Source of the DNA: Bog-756 sp963730685
GTDB taxonomy: Bacteria > Actinomycetota > Acidimicrobiia > Acidimicrobiales > RAAP-2
Direction of reading: 5' to 3'
DNA: 64,000 nt
Assembly: GCA_963730685.1 (NCBI GenBank)
Contig: CAVSSP010000001.1
Location: forward strand, 1,550,001 to 1,614,000
A program made the translations under genes and the position numbers. Positions within the stretch are counted from its first letter, which is position 1; each line of letters begins with the position of its first letter. Shown here one piece after another: positions 50,534 through 60,247 of the stretch. The notes beneath the pieces were generated by a model. It saw nothing but the letters and a program-made list of their open reading frames with translations, did no database searches and was not told the origin of the DNA.

Positions 50534-52789
50534 ATGCGTCATGACAGGCAGACCTTCGTCCGACGGGCGGCCTTCGCCCTCCCGGTGCTCGTCATCGGCA
50601 CGGTCACGGCGTGGGGCGTGGCCCCGGCCGGCGCCGCGCCGTCGGGGGCGCCGGTGCCCCTGCCCCTGGCCCGTCCGCACGTCACCGCCACCCAGACGTG
50701 GTCGACCACCATCGCGGCGCCGGCCGGCGGTGTCACCGAGTCGTCCCCCAATCTGGCCGAACCTCCCCGGCCGGGCCGGCCGTCGTGGTCGGGGACCAGT
50801 CGGGATACGTCGACGCCTACCAGCTGTCCAACGGGGCCCAGGTCCCCGGGTGGCCGTTCAACGCCGGTTCGCCGATCAGCTCGACGCCGTCGGTGGCCGC
50901 CGTGCAGGGATCGGCGCTCGACTCGGTCTTCGTCGGGGTGGGCAACGTCCCGAATCCGTACCAGGGCGGCTACCAGGCCATCACGCCCCAGGGACGGAGC
51001 CAGTGGTTCGTCCAGGAGACCAACCCGACCACCGACCCCTACCCCCACAACGGCGTGATGGCGTCCATGGCCGCCGGCAACCTGCAGGGCAGCACCGACG
51101 TGGTGGCCGGCTCCCTGGGCGAGAACATGTACGCCATGAACGGGGCCAGCGGGGCGGTCCTCAGCGGGTTCCCGTGGTTCCAGGCCGACAGCAGCTTCGC
51201 CACCCCGGCCCTGGCCAACATCACCGGCCAGATGGACATCATCGAGGGCAACGACGCCACGGCCGGGTCGGCCTACAACACGCAGTACCAGAACGGCGGC
51301 GAGCTGCGCATCATCAGCCCCACCGGCAACGCCGGCCAGAGCCAGCCCAACGGCGGGCTGGTCTGCCGCTACCAGGCCAACCAGGTGGTCCAGGCGTCGC
51401 CGGCCGTGGGCAAGTTCCTGAACGGGGGCACCCAGTACGGCATCGTGGCCGGCTTCGGCAGCTACTACTCCGGGGCATCCAACACCAACCAGCTGATCGC
51501 CGTGGACTCGGGCTGCCACCTCCGGTGGGCCGAGACGCTGGACAACACCACCATGTCCAGCCCGGCGCTGGCCGACGTCATGGGCAACGGCCAGCTCCAG
51601 GTGGTCGAGAGCACCGGCACCTCGGTCTGGGTCCTGAACGGGTCCACCGGCCAGCCCATCTGGCACCAGCCGGTCTTCGGGTCCGGGGGATCGGTGGTGA
51701 CCGCCGACCTGACCGGCTCGGGGGCCCAGGACATCCTGGTGCCGACCTCGAGCGGGGTCGACATCTTCGACGGTCCCACCGGCCAGATGGTGGGGACGCT
51801 GGCCGGCGGTTCGGGCCAGAACTCGCCGCTGGTGACCGATGACGCCAACGGCACCGTCGGGATCACCGTGGCCGGGGGCAGCCAGATCACCCACTACGAG
51901 GTGGCCGGCTCCAACGGGTCCAAGGTCGCCGAGGCCGGGTGCCTGGCCGATGTTCCACCACGACGCCCAGCTCACCGGCTTCGCCGGCGGCCCGCCGCCG
52001 AGCATCCAGGTGCCGTGCAACGCTCCGGCCGGCCCCACCCTCCGGCTACGACCTGTCGGCGTCCGACGGCGGCATCTTCAACTTCGGCAACTTCCCGTTC
52101 TGCGGATCGACCGGATCGATCAACCTCAACAAGCCGGTGGTCGGGGTGGCCGCCACCGCCGACGCCGGCGGCTACTGGGAGGTGGCCTCCGACGGCGGCA
52201 TCTTCGCCTTCGGCAACGCCGGGTTCCACGGATCGACCGGCAACCTCCACCTCAACAAACCCATCGTGGGGATGGCCGCCACCCCCGACGGCAACGGCTA
52301 CTGGCTGGTGGCCTCCGACGGAGGGGTGTTCGCCTTCGGGGACGCCCGCTTCTACGGCTCGACCGGCAACCTCCACCTCAACAAGCCCATCGTGGGGATG
52401 GCGACCGCGGCCGTTCGGCAGCCGGCTACTGGCTGGTGGCCTCCGACGGAGGCGTCTTCAGCTTCGGCAGCGCCCGGTTCCACGGCTCGACCGGCAGCCT
52501 CCACCTCAACCAGCCGGTGGTGGGGATGGCGTCCACCTCCGACGGGGGCGGCTACTGGATGGTGGCATCGGACGGCGGAATCTTCAGCTTCGGCGATGCC
52601 CGGTTCCACGGCTCGACCGGCAGCCTCCACCTCAACAAGCCCATCGTGGGGATGGCGTCCACCTCCGACGGCAACGGCTACTGGCTGGTGGCGTCCGACG
52701 GGGGGATCTTCGCCTTCGGGGACGCCCGGTTCCACGGATCGACCGGCTCGCTCCGGCTGAACAAGCCGGTGGTGGGGATGGCCGGTTGA
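50534..52789 (+). pseudogene. Secreted FG-GAP/beta-propeller protein with 42-residue repeats, several frameshifts
   Basis: A signal peptide (residues about 9-36) precedes a domain with repeated blades such as VVVGDQSGYVDAYQLSNGA, DVVAGSLGENMYAMNG and QVVESTGTSVWVLNG, like FG-GAP or PQQ-type propellers. The C-terminal about 250 residues carry six 42-residue units (GYWLVASDGGVFAFG type) ending SLRLNKPVVGMAG. The reading frame changes at about 50,755-50,785, 51,934-51,942, 52,033-52,042 and 52,403-52,428, each time resuming the same protein family. With corrected frames this would be about 750 residues. GAGAGGAA lies 8 nt before the ATG. Confidence 0.75.
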
Positions 52790-52817
52790 GGTTCCCGGCC
52801 CGCCCTGGTACCCGCGC

Positions 52818-54776
52818 CTACCTGGCCGCCTTGACGACCAGACTGTAGGCGTGGGTGCCGGTGGTCACCGGAGCAGAGGAGTCGGTCACCTTGACCGTGA
52901 ACGAAAAGGTGCCGGCCACCGTCGGGACCCCGCTCAAGGTGCCGCCCGCCCCGAGGGTCAGCCCGGTGGGCGGGGTGCCCGAAACCGACCACGTGTAGGG
53001 GGTGATGCCGCCCTTGGCGGCCAGCGACTTGGAGTATGCGGTGCCCACCCTGCCGGCGCCGAGGGTGGCGGTGGTGATCGACACCGGCGCACTGGCGGCG
53101 ACGGTCATCGACAGGGCCTGGGACCCGGTGGACCCGGTGGAGTCCTTGGCCGCCACCGTGAAGGTGGAGGTGCCCGCCACTGTCGGCGTGCCGGAGAGGC
53201 CCCCCGTCTTCTTGTTGAGCTTCACGCCCCTGGGCAGCGCACCCGCCGTGAGCGAGAACGTGTAGCTGGGGTGACCGCCGCCGGCGTACACCGTACCCGG
53301 TGTAGGCGACGCCCTGCTTCCCGTCGGCCGGGGGCTGGTCGACGACGATGACCGGGTAGACGGGTGAGTGGGCGGTGTACTCGGTGCAGGTCACCCCGCT
53401 CGATCCGCTGGCCCACGAGTCACAGGTCGACCCGGACGTGATGAGCCGGTCGGGGAGGATCGAGTGCATCGTCTGCATGGCGCTGATCAGGTCCGTGTAG
53501 GGCTGATCCTCGACGTTGAGAAGACCGAAGTTGTCGTTCTCCCCGTTGGAGGTACGCCCGCCCTGGGGTTCGTCGACGTATTCGAACCACTCGTCGCCGA
53601 CCAGCCAGGGGGCATCCTCGTACAGGGGGGCGATGAACGAGGCCCAGGCGGCGGCGCGCGCCTGTTGGGTGGGGGAGACGAAGTAGATGCCCGGGAACGT
53701 GTTCGGTGTGGCCGGACCGGCGCCCAGTGCGGAGTACTCGCCGATCATGATGGGCTTGTTCGAGAGGTACTGCACGAAGTCGGCCAGGTTCGGCTCGACG
53801 GGCAGGTAGTAGGGCCAGATCTGGTCGACGGCCTGGGCGAAACCGGGCTGGAGCACGTAGTCCTCGATACTGAAGACGTCGACATACGGCGCCGCCGCCT
53901 TCAACAGCACGGGTTGGATCTCCTGGCCCTCGGCCTTCACCCCGAGGTTGAGGTGGTTGGGATCGGCCGCCTTGAGGGCCGCCGAGGTGACCTGGAAGTA
54001 CCGCGTGGCCAGTGCGGTGACGAACGCCGCGGGGTTGTTGACGTACTGCGGCTCCTCCGCCACGGCCAGCCCTGGCGACCCGGCCGGGAGCGACTAGGTA
54101 GTACTGGAGCACCGTCTCGAGGCTGCCGTTGATGCCCGGGGGGCCCCAGTTGAGCTCGCTGTCGGTGAAGTACCCGATGACGTTGGGGTCGTCGGCCAGG
54201 GGCGCCGCCTGGCTGGCAGCGATCTGGTCGGCATTGGTCACGAAGGAAGGGGCGAACCAGTCGTCGCCGGTGGCCATGGACAGCTGCACGGTGTAGGGCA
54301 TCTGGCTACCGAGCGTGGAGTCGTCGGAGTAGTCACCCAGGCTGTTGAACCCCCACGCCCGGAGCCGGGCCAGTTGGGCCGTGTCCCAGGCCGATTCGCT
54401 CGGGTAGTCGGCGGCCACGGCCTCGCAGTAGGGGCACTGGCCGGTGACCTGGTCGGTGTCCCCGTGGATGGTCACCGTGTCGACACCGTCGGAGTAGAAC
54501 GGCTGGCCCTGGGGCGTCACCAGGTACCAGTGCCCGTTGAGCTCGCCGGTGCTGAAGTAGCCGGTGGCCGAAAACGGCGTCGCCGACGTGGTCACCTTGG
54601 CCGCCGTGACGGCCTCGGCCACCCTGAGGTGGCCCGGCGTGGCTCACCCGGCCGGGCTTGGCCGCGGCCTGGGCCGACGTCTGGCGGACCAGCGCTGCGC
54701 CCGCCAGGACCGCCGCCACCATGACCAGGGCGACCCACTTCCGCCCCTTGAACCCCGTGCTGCCGCGTTCGTCCAT
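52818..54776 (-). pseudogene. Secreted agarase-like glycoside hydrolase with C-terminal Ig-like domains, frameshifted
   Basis: A signal peptide (near residues 12-38) is followed, after a frameshift at about 54,630-54,650, by GHWYLVTPQGQPFYSDGVD and YFTDSELNWGPPG, the acid/base region of agarase-like clan GH-A hydrolases. After a second shift near 54,070-54,098 it continues with ADPNHLNLGVKAEGQ and IMIGEYSALGAG, which carries the probable nucleophile Glu. A third shift at about 53,297-53,300 leads to two putative Ig domains (YTFSLTAGALPRGVKLNKKT and GITPYTWSVSGTPPTGLTL). The intact protein would be about 650 residues. Broken or mis-sequenced. GGGGAGGG lies 8 nt before the ATG. Confidence 0.72.
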
Positions 54777-54869
54777 CAGACCGACCCTCCCCGTTCCAGC
54801 CAGACCCTATCGGCCGCCCGCAGGACTGTCACGGGAATCGCCACGCAGTGCGTTCGGCACCGGGCGAAC

Positions 54870-57541
54870 TCACGCCGGCACCGGTCCTCCTCGGCGCCGG
54901 CGCACGAAGACCACCACTGCCGCCACCACCGCGCCGGCCAGGGGCAGGAGGACGGTGAGCGGGGCCTCGGGGGTGGCGGCGTCGTTGGGGGTGGCGGTGA
55001 GCGTCACCGTCAGGATGTTCCGGTAGAGGGCGGGGTCGGTGGCGCCCACCGTGTACTGGGACGACCCGGTGCCGAGGACGGTTCCGACGGTGGTGATCGG
55101 CTTGGGCAGCCGGTAGCCGGCGAACACCATGCTGAGGGTGCCGTCGGCGTTCTGCCACACGCTCGGCCCGTAGGCCCGGCCCGAGTAGTACGCCGAGATG
55201 CCGAGCGGCTGGTCCGAGTTGCTCGCCAGGGCATTGTCCTGGGCCACCGAGGCGGCGAACGTGTAGTCGGTGCTCACCACCGACACCGGCACCGACCAGT
55301 GCTGGCCGTCGGTGGACGACGAGTAGAAGATCTGGTTGAAGGCGTCACTGTCGCCGTCCGCCGCCCACGCTCCCGAGAGGAACAGCCCGTAGCTGCCGTC
55401 GGCGTTGGTGATGATCGAGCCTCCCGAACCGACGAAGCGCATCTCGGTGGCGTCCGGCGTGCCGGGGTTGCCGTAGGCGTTGAGGTTGGAGGGGCTGACG
55501 GTGGACGCCGGGTTGTTGATGTCGTCGTAGTTGGCGCCCTCGGTCCCGTTGCCGCTGATGATGCCCGCCGCCGGCCAGACCGGCGGCGGAGAAGTCGACA
55601 CCGTCGGTGGTGTAGGCCACCCGGAGGACGGTGAGGTCCTCGTTGTTCTTCATCAGCTTGGCGATGTTCTTGGCCGACGGGGCGAGGCCGGCCCCCTCGC
55701 CGGTCTCGTTGAGGGTGGCGTCGTCCACGGTGGCCGCCCCGGGCGCCCCGATCAGGCTGGTGGCGTTGTACTGGTCGTTGACCCCCGCCGTCGAGGTGCA
55801 CCCGGTCAGGGAGTCGGTGACCCCGGTGGTCAGGCCCGTGCAGGTCACCGGCACGATGGTGCTCGTGGTGATGTCACCCATGGAGACGGTGACCGGGCTG
55901 CCCGGGCGAGATGACGGCCGGCAGGTCCTGGCCCGTGTACGGCGACGGGGTGAAGGTGATGGTGCCGGTGGAGAACTTGGTGGCACTGGCGTTGGTGGTG
56001 GTCCCGGCCACGTAGTACGAGAGTTCCTTTTCGGTGTACATGACGACGGTGGCCCCGCCAGGGGCGCCGGGGTACGCCGGTAGCACGCCGACGATCCCGT
56101 CCGGGGAGACCAGGCCGGTGGTGGTGGCGGCCGTCGAAGGGAAGATGGGGTCCGAGGTGATGGGCGCGCCGGGGGCCACCGACCAGGGCGCCGTTGTCGG
56201 CGCCGGTGGTGCAGTTCTCCATCTTGGTGGTCGGGTTGGCGTTGGCCTGGCTGCAGTAGACGGCCACGCCGTTGATGTAGGCCCGGTTGGGGGCGTTGGT
56301 GTTGTAGAGGGTCCCGGTGGTGGCGTTGGTGAACCCGGTGGTGGCACCGCTCGGCCGTCGTGGCCACCGAGATCGAGGCGATGCCCCCGTCGCCGGTGGT
56401 GGTGTTGGGCCCGGCGGGCACGGTCACGTTGGCCGTCGCCTTGACGTAGCCGATGACCTGCTCGACGAGGTCCCCGCTGTTGACGGTGATGCCGCCGGCC
56501 GCCGTGGAGGTGCACCCGGTCAGGCGCGCCGCCGCCCACGCCGGTGCAGTTGATGATGGTCGAGGCGGTGGGCGTCGGGTCCTGGGTCAGGTCGACGAAG
56601 CCGCCGGCCACCAGCTGCTCGGGTGAGCCGGCCGCCCCGGTCCCGGACACCGGGATGGTCGACACCGGTGCCCCCGGTGGCCGGCACCGGCACGCCCGAG
56701 GTGGCGAAGGCGTCGGGGTCGATGCCGACCTGCTCGGTGGCGGGCACGCCCGGACAGCGGGTCCGAGGAGGTCGGGGCGGCCAGCGTGTGGACCAGCAGG
56801 CCGACGCCCGGATTGTCGCCGGCCGGACGCTGCAGGGTGTACAGCCGGGTGGTGCCGCCCACGGTGATCACGTTGGGATGGCCCTCGCCGTCGTCGTTGA
56901 CGTCGGCCGAAGGGCAGTAGCCCGGGTTCTGCTCCAGGGCCTCGCCCTCGTAGGTCCAGCTCTGGCCGTTGTCCGTCGAGCGGGCCACGATGATGGCCTC
57001 GTCGGCGTCCTTGGGCCGGTAGTCGAAGTACCCGGTGAGGGTGCCGTCCGGGTTGCGCACGACGTGGGGGAAGTAGGCGGGTGCCAGGGGCAGGGTGGTC
57101 CCGGCCGGCTGGCGCACCGGCGCACCCGCCGACTCGGCCGCCTGGCTGCCGGTCCCGCAGTAGCCGTCGAGGGGCCCGGGCGTCCCCACGGTCCCGCTCG
57201 GGTACGGGCTGGTGCCGTCGGTGCCGCTGTTGAGCCCGGGGTAGACGGCCAGGTTGGGCTCGGCCGTCGGCTCCCGATCCGGTGGTGGCCCCGCCGGGCG
57301 TGTAGGTGGGCAGCAGGGTCCCGGGCGACTGGGACGTGTAGGCCGGCGAGGCCGGATCGCCCTGGGACTCGTTCCACGGTGCGGCACTGGTGCCGTTGGT
57401 GATGGTGTCGAGGCTCGGCGTCCCGGTCGTGAAGGCGTAGGTGTCGGCCCCGGCCACCTGGGCCCCCATTACCTGGGCCAACGGGGTGAGGAGCACGGAC
57501 ACCACGACGGCCACGGTCACGGCGGGCAGGCGACGGGTCAT
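54870..57541 (-). pseudogene. Secreted Asp-box (BNR/sialidase-like) surface protein, heavily frameshifted
   Basis: A signal peptide (about residues 6-32) and then pieces of one protein spread over three frames. Two Asp-box motifs are visible: VARSTDNGQSWTYEGEAL and YSSSTDGQHWSVPV, typical of sialidases and related BNR propellers. Other pieces include FPHVVRNPDGTLTGYFDYRP, KLMKNNEDLTVLRVAYTTDG and GRAYGPSVWQNADGTLS. A C-terminal hydrophobic segment followed by Arg residues (FVRRRRGGPVPA) would anchor it in the membrane. I count about eight frame changes between roughly 57,290 and 55,590, so the coding sequence is unusable as read. The start has AGAGGAG 12 nt upstream. No catalytic residues are assigned; function unproven. 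Confidence 0.7.
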
Positions 57542-57805
57542 CTCGGTGGGTCTCCTCTGGTCGGTGGGTCGTGGCGAAGGCGGTCGGTCTGGGCTGACCT
57601 TAAGAAGGGCCGGTGAACCGGGCGAAACGGTTGGTTGAACGGCCGGTTATCTCTGCGCGGCGCTTTCGCGGCAGTTGTGTGACTTCCTACGCCACGCCAC
57701 CGGATGGCTACCCAGCGCGGCGCCGGCCGGCGCCGGGCGCCTGCGGCCCGCGCTCCGAGTGCCGCCCCCGGCTGTGCTTGGGATGGGCCGCCGGACGCCC
57801 TCGGG

Positions 57806-57811
57806 TAGCCT
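57806..57811 (+). promoter_or_regulatory. -10 box (TAGCCT) for the acyl-CoA dehydrogenase
   Basis: TAGCCT ends 8 nt before the GTG at 57820. No ribosome site is present, so translation is probably leaderless. Confidence 0.45.
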
Positions 57812-57819
57812 CGTCGTCC

Positions 57820-59001
57820 GTGGACTTCGACCTGTCGCCCGAGCTCGCCGACCTCCAGAAGAGCGTTCGCCGCCTGGCCCAGGACAAGGTCAGGCCGAGA
57901 GCGCGTGAGATCGACGCCACCGGCGAGTACCCCACCGATCTCTTCGAGGCGTTCCGCCATGCCGACCTGCTCGGATTGTGCCTCCCGACGGAGCTGGGGG
58001 GCTCGGGTGCGGGGATCCTGGGCCTCACCATCGCCATCGAGGAGGTGGCCAAGTACTCCAACGCGGCCGCCCTGATGCTGTTGCTCACCCGGCTGCCCGC
58101 CGGTCCGGTCCTCATCGCCGGCAACGACGACCAGAAGCAGCGCTACCTGCCCGGCATCGCCTCCGGCGAGCTCCGGGCCGGGTTCGGCCTCTCCGAGGCC
58201 GTGGCCGGAAGCGACGTCGCCGGGATGCGGACCAAGGCGGTGCCCGACACGACCCCGGGGAACGGGGACGGCTGGGTGCTGTCGGGCACCAAGTGCTGGA
58301 TGTCGGGGGTGGTGGAGGCCGACTGGTACACGGTCTTCGCCAAAACCGGCGACCCGTCCTCGCGGGCCCATGACTCCATCACCGCCTTCATCGTGGAACG
58401 GGGCTGGGACGGCGTGTCGGTGGGCCGGACCGACGCCAAGATGGGGGTGCGCGGGGTCCACACCGGCGAGCTGGTCCTCGAGGGCGTCCACGTGCCGGCG
58501 GCCAACGTCATCGGCGAGGTGGGTGGGTTCCGCCTGGCCATGCTGGGACTCAACGCCATGCGCCCCATCGTGGCGGCCCGGGGGATCGGCCTCGCCGAGG
58601 GTGCTCTCATGTACGCCACCGAGTACGTGAAGGAGCGCAAGGCCTTCGGGGGGACGATCGCCGACTTCCAGGGGATCCAGTGGGAGATCGCCAAGGTGGC
58701 CGTGGACATCGAGGCCGCCCGCCTGCTCACCTACCGGGCGGCCTGGCTTGCCGACCAGGGCAAATTCACCAAGGAGTACGTGCCGTTCCTGTCCATGGCC
58801 AAGTACTACGCCACCGAACTGGCCGTGCGGGCCTCGGGCCTCGCCGTCCAGCTGCTCGGTGCGGCCGGCTACATGGAGGACCATCCCACCGAGCTCTGGT
58901 ACCGCGACGCCAAGCAGCTCACCATCGTGGAGGGCACCTCGCAGGTGCAGCTGGGACTGATCGCCCGTGGCGTGCTCGGTCACGACCTGTGGTGGGACTG
59001 A
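57820..59001 (+). CDS. Acyl-CoA dehydrogenase
   Basis: A 393-residue flavoprotein of the acyl-CoA dehydrogenase family. N-terminal helices are followed by FGLSEAVAGSDVAGM, the middle beta domain (KCWMSGVVEADWYTVFAK), and the C-terminal helical domain with YVKERKAFGGTIADFQ and the catalytic Glu371 in TIVEGTSQVQ. It should oxidise an acyl-CoA at the alpha-beta bond with FAD. The GTG at 57820 is chosen over earlier starts because of the -10 box and because the family begins with this sequence (VDFDLSPELADLQ). trpD starts 22 bp after the stop. Confidence 0.9.
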   Translation: MDFDLSPELADLQKSVRRLAQDKVRPRAREIDATGEYPTDLFEAFRHADLLGLCLPTELGGSGAGILGLTIAIEEVAKYSNAAALMLLLTRLPAGPVLIAGNDDQKQRYLPGIASGELRAGFGLSEAVAGSDVAGMRTKAVPDTTPGNGDGWVLSGTKCWMSGVVEADWYTVFAKTGDPSSRAHDSITAFIVERGWDGVSVGRTDAKMGVRGVHTGELVLEGVHVPAANVIGEVGGFRLAMLGLNAMRPIVAARGIGLAEGALMYATEYVKERKAFGGTIADFQGIQWEIAKVAVDIEAARLLTYRAAWLADQGKFTKEYVPFLSMAKYYATELAVRASGLAVQLLGAAGYMEDHPTELWYRDAKQLTIVEGTSQVQLGLIARGVLGHDLWWD

Positions 59002-59023
59002 CCGTGCTGTGGTGGGATTGACC

Positions 59024-60133
59024 ATGGCCGACCTGCCCACCTTCGAGTCCCTGGGGTCCTGGCCCGGCGTGCTGTCCACCCTGGTGTCGGGGACGTCGCT
59101 GACCACCGACCAGGCCGAGACGGTGCTGGACGAGGTGTGGTCGGGTGGCGCCACACCGGCCCAGGTCGCCGCCCTGCTCACCGCCCTGCGGGCCAAGGGC
59201 GAGTCGGTCGAGGAGATGACCGGGTTCGTCCGGACCATGGTCTCCCACGCCCTGCCGCTCGGCCTGCCCGACGGCATTGACGTCATCGACACCTGCGGCA
59301 CGGGTGGCGACCGTCTGCGCAGCATCAACGTCTCGACCATCGCCGCGCTGGTGGTGGCCGCCACCGGTGCCAAGGTGTGCAAGCACGGCGGACGGGCGGC
59401 CTCGTCCTCGGTGGGCGCGGCCGACGTGCTCGAGGCTCTCGGGGTGGTGGCCGACCTCGGGCCGGCCGGCGTGGTGCGCTGCATCGAGGAGGTCGGCATG
59501 GGGTTCTGCTTCGCTCCCCGCTTCCATCCGGCCATGCGGTACGCCGGCCCGGTCCGCAGGGAGCTCGGGATACCCACCGTGTTCAACTTCCTCGGGCCCC
59601 TGGCCAACCCGGGTCGGGCCCGGTACCAGGTCGTCGGTGTGAGCGACCCGACCATGGCCGACAAGATGCTCGGAGTGCTGGCGGCCAACGGGGCCCTGCG
59701 CGCCATGGTCGTCTACGGCGACGACGGGCTCGACGAACTGAGTACCACCGGCCCCTCCACCGTGCACGAGCTCATCGCCACCGGCGACGGAGGGTTCGAG
59801 ACGTCGCGGTACCGGATCGACCCCGCCGAGCTCGGGTTCGCCCCGGCCGTGATCGAGGACCTGCGAGGGGGCGACGCCGCCTACAACGCCGAGGCCATCC
59901 GCCAGGTGATCGGCGGGCGCGAGTCACCCCACCGGGATATCGCCGTGCTGAACGCCGCCGCGTCGTTGACGGTGATCGGAAAGGCATCCGACCTGGCCGC
60001 CGGGGTGGCACTGGCGTGCGGGGTCATCGACGACGGTCGGGCCGCCTCCGTCCTCGAGGCGCTGATCGCCGTGTCCCAGCAGGCCGCCACCGACGAGGCC
60101 ACCGACGGCGCCGCCGACGGCGGGACGGACTGA
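59024..60133 (+). CDS. trpD: Anthranilate phosphoribosyltransferase
   Basis: TrpD joins anthranilate and 5-phosphoribosyl diphosphate in tryptophan synthesis. CGTGGD (residues 91-96), INVSTIAALVVAATGAKVCK, KHGGRAASS (usually KHGNR) and FNFLGPLANPGRAR are the PRPP and anthranilate sites. The 369-residue length is slightly above normal because of an Ala/Asp/Gly-rich tail. The ATG follows a short duplication of GTGGTGGGA(C/T)TGACC. Other tryptophan genes are not in the window, so trpD stands apart from a trp operon here. Confidence 0.92.
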   Translation: MADLPTFESLGSWPGVLSTLVSGTSLTTDQAETVLDEVWSGGATPAQVAALLTALRAKGESVEEMTGFVRTMVSHALPLGLPDGIDVIDTCGTGGDRLRSINVSTIAALVVAATGAKVCKHGGRAASSSVGAADVLEALGVVADLGPAGVVRCIEEVGMGFCFAPRFHPAMRYAGPVRRELGIPTVFNFLGPLANPGRARYQVVGVSDPTMADKMLGVLAANGALRAMVVYGDDGLDELSTTGPSTVHELIATGDGGFETSRYRIDPAELGFAPAVIEDLRGGDAAYNAEAIRQVIGGRESPHRDIAVLNAAASLTVIGKASDLAAGVALACGVIDDGRAASVLEALIAVSQQAATDEATDGAADGGTD

Positions 60134-60150
60134 CCGCTCCTCGCCGGCGC

Positions 60151-60228
60151 ACCGCGCTGGTCGCCCGGGGTTGGACCGACGGCCGGCGGACCGCGCTGGT
60201 CGCCCGGGGTTGGACCGACGGCCGGTGG
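60151..60228 (+). repeat. 39-bp tandem duplication
   Basis: Two adjacent 39-bp copies (60151-60189 and 60190-60228), starting ACCGCGCTGGTCGCCCGGGG, differ at one base. They lie between the convergent trpD and exonuclease genes. A recent slippage duplication is likely. Confidence 0.85.
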
Positions 60229-60247
60229 ACTGCCTGGTCAACCGGCA

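Noticed and set aside
60151..60228. Attachment site or mobile-element border
   Set aside because: The 39-bp direct repeat is adjacent and tandem, with no integrase or element around; simple slippage fits better.
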